The notes beneath the pieces were generated by a model. The model was not told the DNA's origin and ran no database searches. It saw nothing but the letters and a program-made list of their open reading frames with translations. From the NCBI RefSeq assembly GCF_900129975.1, contig NZ_FSRG01000004.1, positions 682,001 through 746,000 on the forward strand: a stretch of DNA of 64,000 bases, in the 5' to 3' direction. Both the position numbers and the translations under genes were made by a program. Below, one piece after another: positions 61,395-64,000 of this stretch. This DNA is from Halodesulfovibrio marinisediminis DSM 17456 (GTDB taxonomy: Bacteria; Desulfobacterota; Desulfovibrionia; Desulfovibrionales; Desulfovibrionaceae). Numbering within the stretch: the stretch's first letter is position 1; each line of letters starts with the position of its first letter.

Positions 61395-62447
61395 CTAGCA
61401 AGCTGCTTCTTTTTTATTTTGGTCGGCAACGAGCTGACCACAAGCAGCTTTAATATCCGCTCCTTTAGACTGGCGGATAATAGCGGTAATGCCTTTGTCC
61501 CAGAGGAACTTCTGGAATTTGAGAACCGCTTCTTCTGATGGAGCTTTGTACGGATCTCCCTCGGATGGGTTGTAGACGATGAGGTTAAGCTTTGATTTTG
61601 TCTGTGAGATGAGTCTCACAAGCTCACGCGCATGTTCTACAGAGTCATTTACGCCGCCGAGCAGAAGGTATTCGTATGTGATACGCTCGCGTGTTTTAAG
61701 CGGGTAGTTTTTGAGGGCGTCCATAAAATCATTAAGTTTCCAGCGTGCAGCCTTAGGCATAATCTCAGCGCGCAGTTCCTGATTTGGCGCGTGAAGAGAA
61801 ACTGCGAGGAATGCAAGACCGGATTCACCAAGTACGGAGAGTCCCTTCTCAATACCACAGGTAGACACGGTTACTCGGCGTGGAGAAAATGCAAGGCCGA
61901 GAGTGCTGTGCATGGTTTTGAGAGACTTGATGAGGTTGTTCAGGTTCAACAGCGGTTCGCCCATTCCCATGAATACGATGTTACGCAGGATAGGACGTTC
62001 TGCAACGTCTTGCAGGAAATGACGTGCAACGAGTACCTGTCCCAAGATTTCACCCTGGGTCATGTTACGTTTGAAGCCCATTGTGCCTGTTGAGCAGAAA
62101 GTACACGCCATAGCGCAACCTACCTGACAGGAAAGGCACTGGGAGTAGCGGCCGTTGGAGCCGGGAATCAGTACTGTTTCAACCAGAGCACCGTCATGCA
62201 GCTTTAAGAGAAACTTGATCGTGCCGTCTTTGCTTTCTTGAGTAGTAACAACTTCCGGCCAGCGGATGTATGCTTCTTCCTTCAGACGTGCGCGAACAAC
62301 TTTGGAGATGTTTGTCATCTCATCGAAGGATTGAACATATTTATTCCACAGCCACTGCCAAACCTGTTTGGTGCGGAATTTTTTTTCCCCGAGTCCAACG
62401 AGGAACTCTTCAAGCTCTTCATATGAGAGATCAAGAATATTAACCAT
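61395..62447 (-). CDS. rlmN: 23S rRNA/tRNA (adenine-C2)-methyltransferase
   Basis: 350-residue radical-SAM enzyme that methylates A2503 of 23S rRNA and A37 of some tRNAs. Cluster cysteines at 111, 115 and 118 (CAMACTFC). The GMGEPLLN motif and the C-terminal Cys in KAACGQL (accepts the methyl) are present. ATG 62447. A long hairpin (62485-62516, CTGTGG with CCACAG) lies just upstream in its leader. Confidence 0.97.
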   Translation of the reverse strand: MVNILDLSYEELEEFLVGLGEKKFRTKQVWQWLWNKYVQSFDEMTNISKVVRARLKEEAYIRWPEVVTTQESKDGTIKFLLKLHDGALVETVLIPGSNGRYSQCLSCQVGCAMACTFCSTGTMGFKRNMTQGEILGQVLVARHFLQDVAERPILRNIVFMGMGEPLLNLNNLIKSLKTMHSTLGLAFSPRRVTVSTCGIEKGLSVLGESGLAFLAVSLHAPNQELRAEIMPKAARWKLNDFMDALKNYPLKTRERITYEYLLLGGVNDSVEHARELVRLISQTKSKLNLIVYNPSEGDPYKAPSEEAVLKFQKFLWDKGITAIIRQSKGADIKAACGQLVADQNKKEAAC

Positions 62448-62716
62448 GACGGCCCCTTTTTTCCGGCAATGTGTACCGGTGAATCTGTGGATGGTCGCGG
62501 TGCGCCATCGCCACAGACTCTATATACATTAAAGGTTGCCCTGTGAAGAGGCGGGGCAAACCTTTGCGCAATACACAGCTGGTAAAGCTTGGTGTCTGTT
62601 GGGCCGTTATGCAGGTTTGCTGTGAAATAACTATTTATTTTTTAAGGGAAATAATGCTATGTAAGAGTGTCTTTATTGCATTGTAAGAATTGCTTTACCG
62701 TTGTGGAGGGGGTGCT

Positions 62717-63709
62717 GTGAAGCTTGTAACCAATTGTATCGTTGCGATGGTGCTAATTGTGTGCACTGCGACAGTGCAGGCTTTAGCGGGGGATGTGCGC
62801 GTTGAACGGGCGGCTGCGATGCGCAGTGTAGATATGGAGCTTTATACGTTCTACATGAAGCAGAGTCAGGGGTTGGAGTTGTGTAACAGTATATGTCCTG
62901 ATCATGCAGAAGCGTTTGAAAATGCTTCCGGTACACTTGCCGTTCTGCTTGATGATGCTGTTAGTTCTATACGTAGTGAGCAGTATGGTACTGTAGATTT
63001 TCGTAAATATGATGGAGAGTTGTATGCAGCCAGCAAGGGAAAATTTTCTGACTCTGTTGGCTGTACGTCTTGTATTGCTTTGGTAGAAGATGTTCAGAAG
63101 TATTCTGAGAACGGTCTTCCTGCTGAGATGGCACGCACTGTATTATTCCATACCGAAAAATATCGATTGTCTCCCGAACAGGAATTTAGTGACGGTCTGG
63201 TTTCTATTACCCGTTATCAATGGAATGCCAGTGGTAAAAAACGTACCTGCCGTGTTTCTATTCCAAAAACATGGGGGAAGGTTGCATCCACTGGGGCAAG
63301 ACGTTCTGTTGAATATCGAAGTGCCTTGGGAAATGGTATTCCTTTTTTTTCTATTCAATATGCACCGGCGAGACGTGTGTCCTCGGAAGACGCAGTTATG
63401 CAGGAACTTCAACGTCGAGTTTCGTTGGATACGTTATCAGAACATTTTGGTACTGTTGAAATTCTCGCACAAGGTGTTCAGCGACTCGGTAATACCCAGA
63501 GTATATGGGTGATGTTTTCAGCGAATGGGAAAGGCGACAACGGTGCTGGATACTATTACAACTGGTATATGCTGGTTGATGGTACCGTGCTTATGTTCCA
63601 GTCCGGTGTTAGTGGGGAGGGGAATGCTCCGACAATGGAACAGGAAGAGCTGTTCCGTAAGTACTATCAAACGTTACGTGAAATAGCTGTTTCTTCTGTA
63701 ATTGGATAA
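62717..63709 (+). CDS. Uncharacterised exported protein
   Basis: 330 residues. Signal peptide (about 1-24, MKLVTNCIVAMVLIVC, cleavage near ALAGD), then an alpha-rich region with cysteine pairs CNSIC (about 56-60) and CTSC (about 116-119), and a beta-rich C-terminal half (about 155-325). Cysteine pairs may make disulfides or bind metal; no CxxCH heme site is present. GTG 62717 is chosen since GGAGGGGG lies seven bases upstream and it gives a clean signal peptide. I do not recognise the family. Own terminator. Confidence 0.8.
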   Translation: MKLVTNCIVAMVLIVCTATVQALAGDVRVERAAAMRSVDMELYTFYMKQSQGLELCNSICPDHAEAFENASGTLAVLLDDAVSSIRSEQYGTVDFRKYDGELYAASKGKFSDSVGCTSCIALVEDVQKYSENGLPAEMARTVLFHTEKYRLSPEQEFSDGLVSITRYQWNASGKKRTCRVSIPKTWGKVASTGARRSVEYRSALGNGIPFFSIQYAPARRVSSEDAVMQELQRRVSLDTLSEHFGTVEILAQGVQRLGNTQSIWVMFSANGKGDNGAGYYYNWYMLVDGTVLMFQSGVSGEGNAPTMEQEELFRKYYQTLREIAVSSVIG

Positions 63710-63760
63710 TAAATTTCTGAAGTCTTACCTGCTTGTTTTTTAATGTATGGCTAAAAGAAA

Positions 63761-63798
63761 GGCCGTCATCACATTTGCGATGACGGCCTATTTTTTTA
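63761..63798. terminator. Bidirectional terminator at the end of the window
   Basis: GGCCGTCATC (63761-63770) pairs with GATGACGGCC (63779-63788), followed by seven T. Serves the exported protein gene and the alcohol dehydrogenase that converge here. Confidence 0.9.
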
Positions 63799-63810
63799 GA
63801 GAGTGGATGG

Positions 63811-64000
63811 TTACAGTATACGCATAAAGATTTCAGCTACATCGTCTTTGCTGAGTGGAGCAATTCGTCCAAGGTCTCGATACGCGAATGCACTATCGAC
63901 AAGGTGAGGCACGTCTTCTTCGGTTACACCCCAGCCGGAAAGACGGGATGGTGCGCCCCAACTTGAGAACGCTGCGCGGGTTGCATCAATGCCACCCTGA
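63811..64000 (-). CDS. Iron-containing alcohol dehydrogenase, C-terminal 63 residues (runs off window)
   Basis: The minus strand reads QGGIDATRAAFSSWGAPSRL, then SGWGVTEEDVPHL and ends GRIAPLSKDDVAEIFMRIL. This is the C-terminus of a butanol dehydrogenase/YqhD-type iron ADH, where GI-TR-F-..W-G-P and the final L-.-.-DV.-.I are conserved. The iron-binding His residues are in the part outside the window. Such enzymes reduce aldehydes with NAD(P)H. Confidence 0.8.
   Translation of the reverse strand, partial: QGGIDATRAAFSSWGAPSRLSGWGVTEEDVPHLVDSAFAYRDLGRIAPLSKDDVAEIFMRIL

Overview
The window looks like a piece of the chromosome of a marine Desulfovibrio-type sulfate reducer (Desulfovibrionales; moderate GC, something like Halodesulfovibrio or Maridesulfovibrio; this placement is inference). 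Support comes from a chemoreceptor with a c-type heme site next to a tetraheme cytochrome, a CobA-HemD fusion, a NifU/NifS pair, an ADP-forming acyl-CoA synthetase, and an iron-linked membrane cluster of the kind first described in Desulfovibrio magneticus. I see no phage, insertion sequence, CRISPR array, rRNA or tRNA. Most of it is ordinary chromosomal backbone with short operons separated by clear intrinsic terminators.

Layout. 1-4.4 kb: end of a TPR-like helical protein, L-serine ammonia-lyase, a small DUF4345-like membrane protein. 4.6-9.4 kb: the most interesting part, a seven-gene cluster centred on a P1B-type ATPase with an SCA motif (6722-8854). It has two further HMA2-type proteins, two short single-TM coiled-coil proteins, a glycine-rich membrane protein and a Cys-rich 84-residue protein, with a Fur-box-like promoter. 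I read it as a fez (ferrosome, lipid-bounded iron granule) locus. 9.5-17.5 kb: tiny lipoprotein, SulP transporter, methyltransferase, prepilin peptidase, TauE/SafE, acyltransferase, EamA exporter. 17.9-22.1 kb: dhaK-dhaL-dhaM, where DhaM is fused to HPr and a full Enzyme I. 22.6-26.4 kb: amino-acid antiporter plus AdiA-type arginine decarboxylase behind a structured leader. 26.6-34 kb (mostly minus): acyl-CoA synthetase, arsR-arsC, another tiny lipoprotein, yitT with an attenuator-like leader, a lone CpaE/TadZ-like ATPase with a small TM protein. 34.4-36.9 kb: tetraheme cytochrome and heme chemoreceptor.

37-43.6 kb (minus): unknown small protein, a tandem glycine riboswitch with no obvious target gene, tgt, slipin-NfeD pair, AsmA-like protein, BPL_N-domain protein. 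43.9-49.6 kb (plus): valS, cobA-hemD, UDP-glucuronate decarboxylase-like gene. 49.7-55 kb (minus): cysE, cysK, nifS, nifU (cysteine synthesis and Fe-S assembly), HD-GYP protein. 55-56.5 kb: AT-rich stretch without a gene. 56.5-59.1 kb: amino-acid ABC importer (two permeases and a binding protein, no ATPase gene). 59.2-64 kb: rhodanese, YihY-family protein, rlmN, unknown exported protein and the C-terminal end of an iron alcohol dehydrogenase running off the window.

Several genes missing from a simple long-frame view were found by reading the gaps: two approximately 40-residue lipoproteins (9517-9636, 30597-30719), a 55-residue single-TM protein (33766-33933) and the partial alcohol dehydrogenase (63811-64000).
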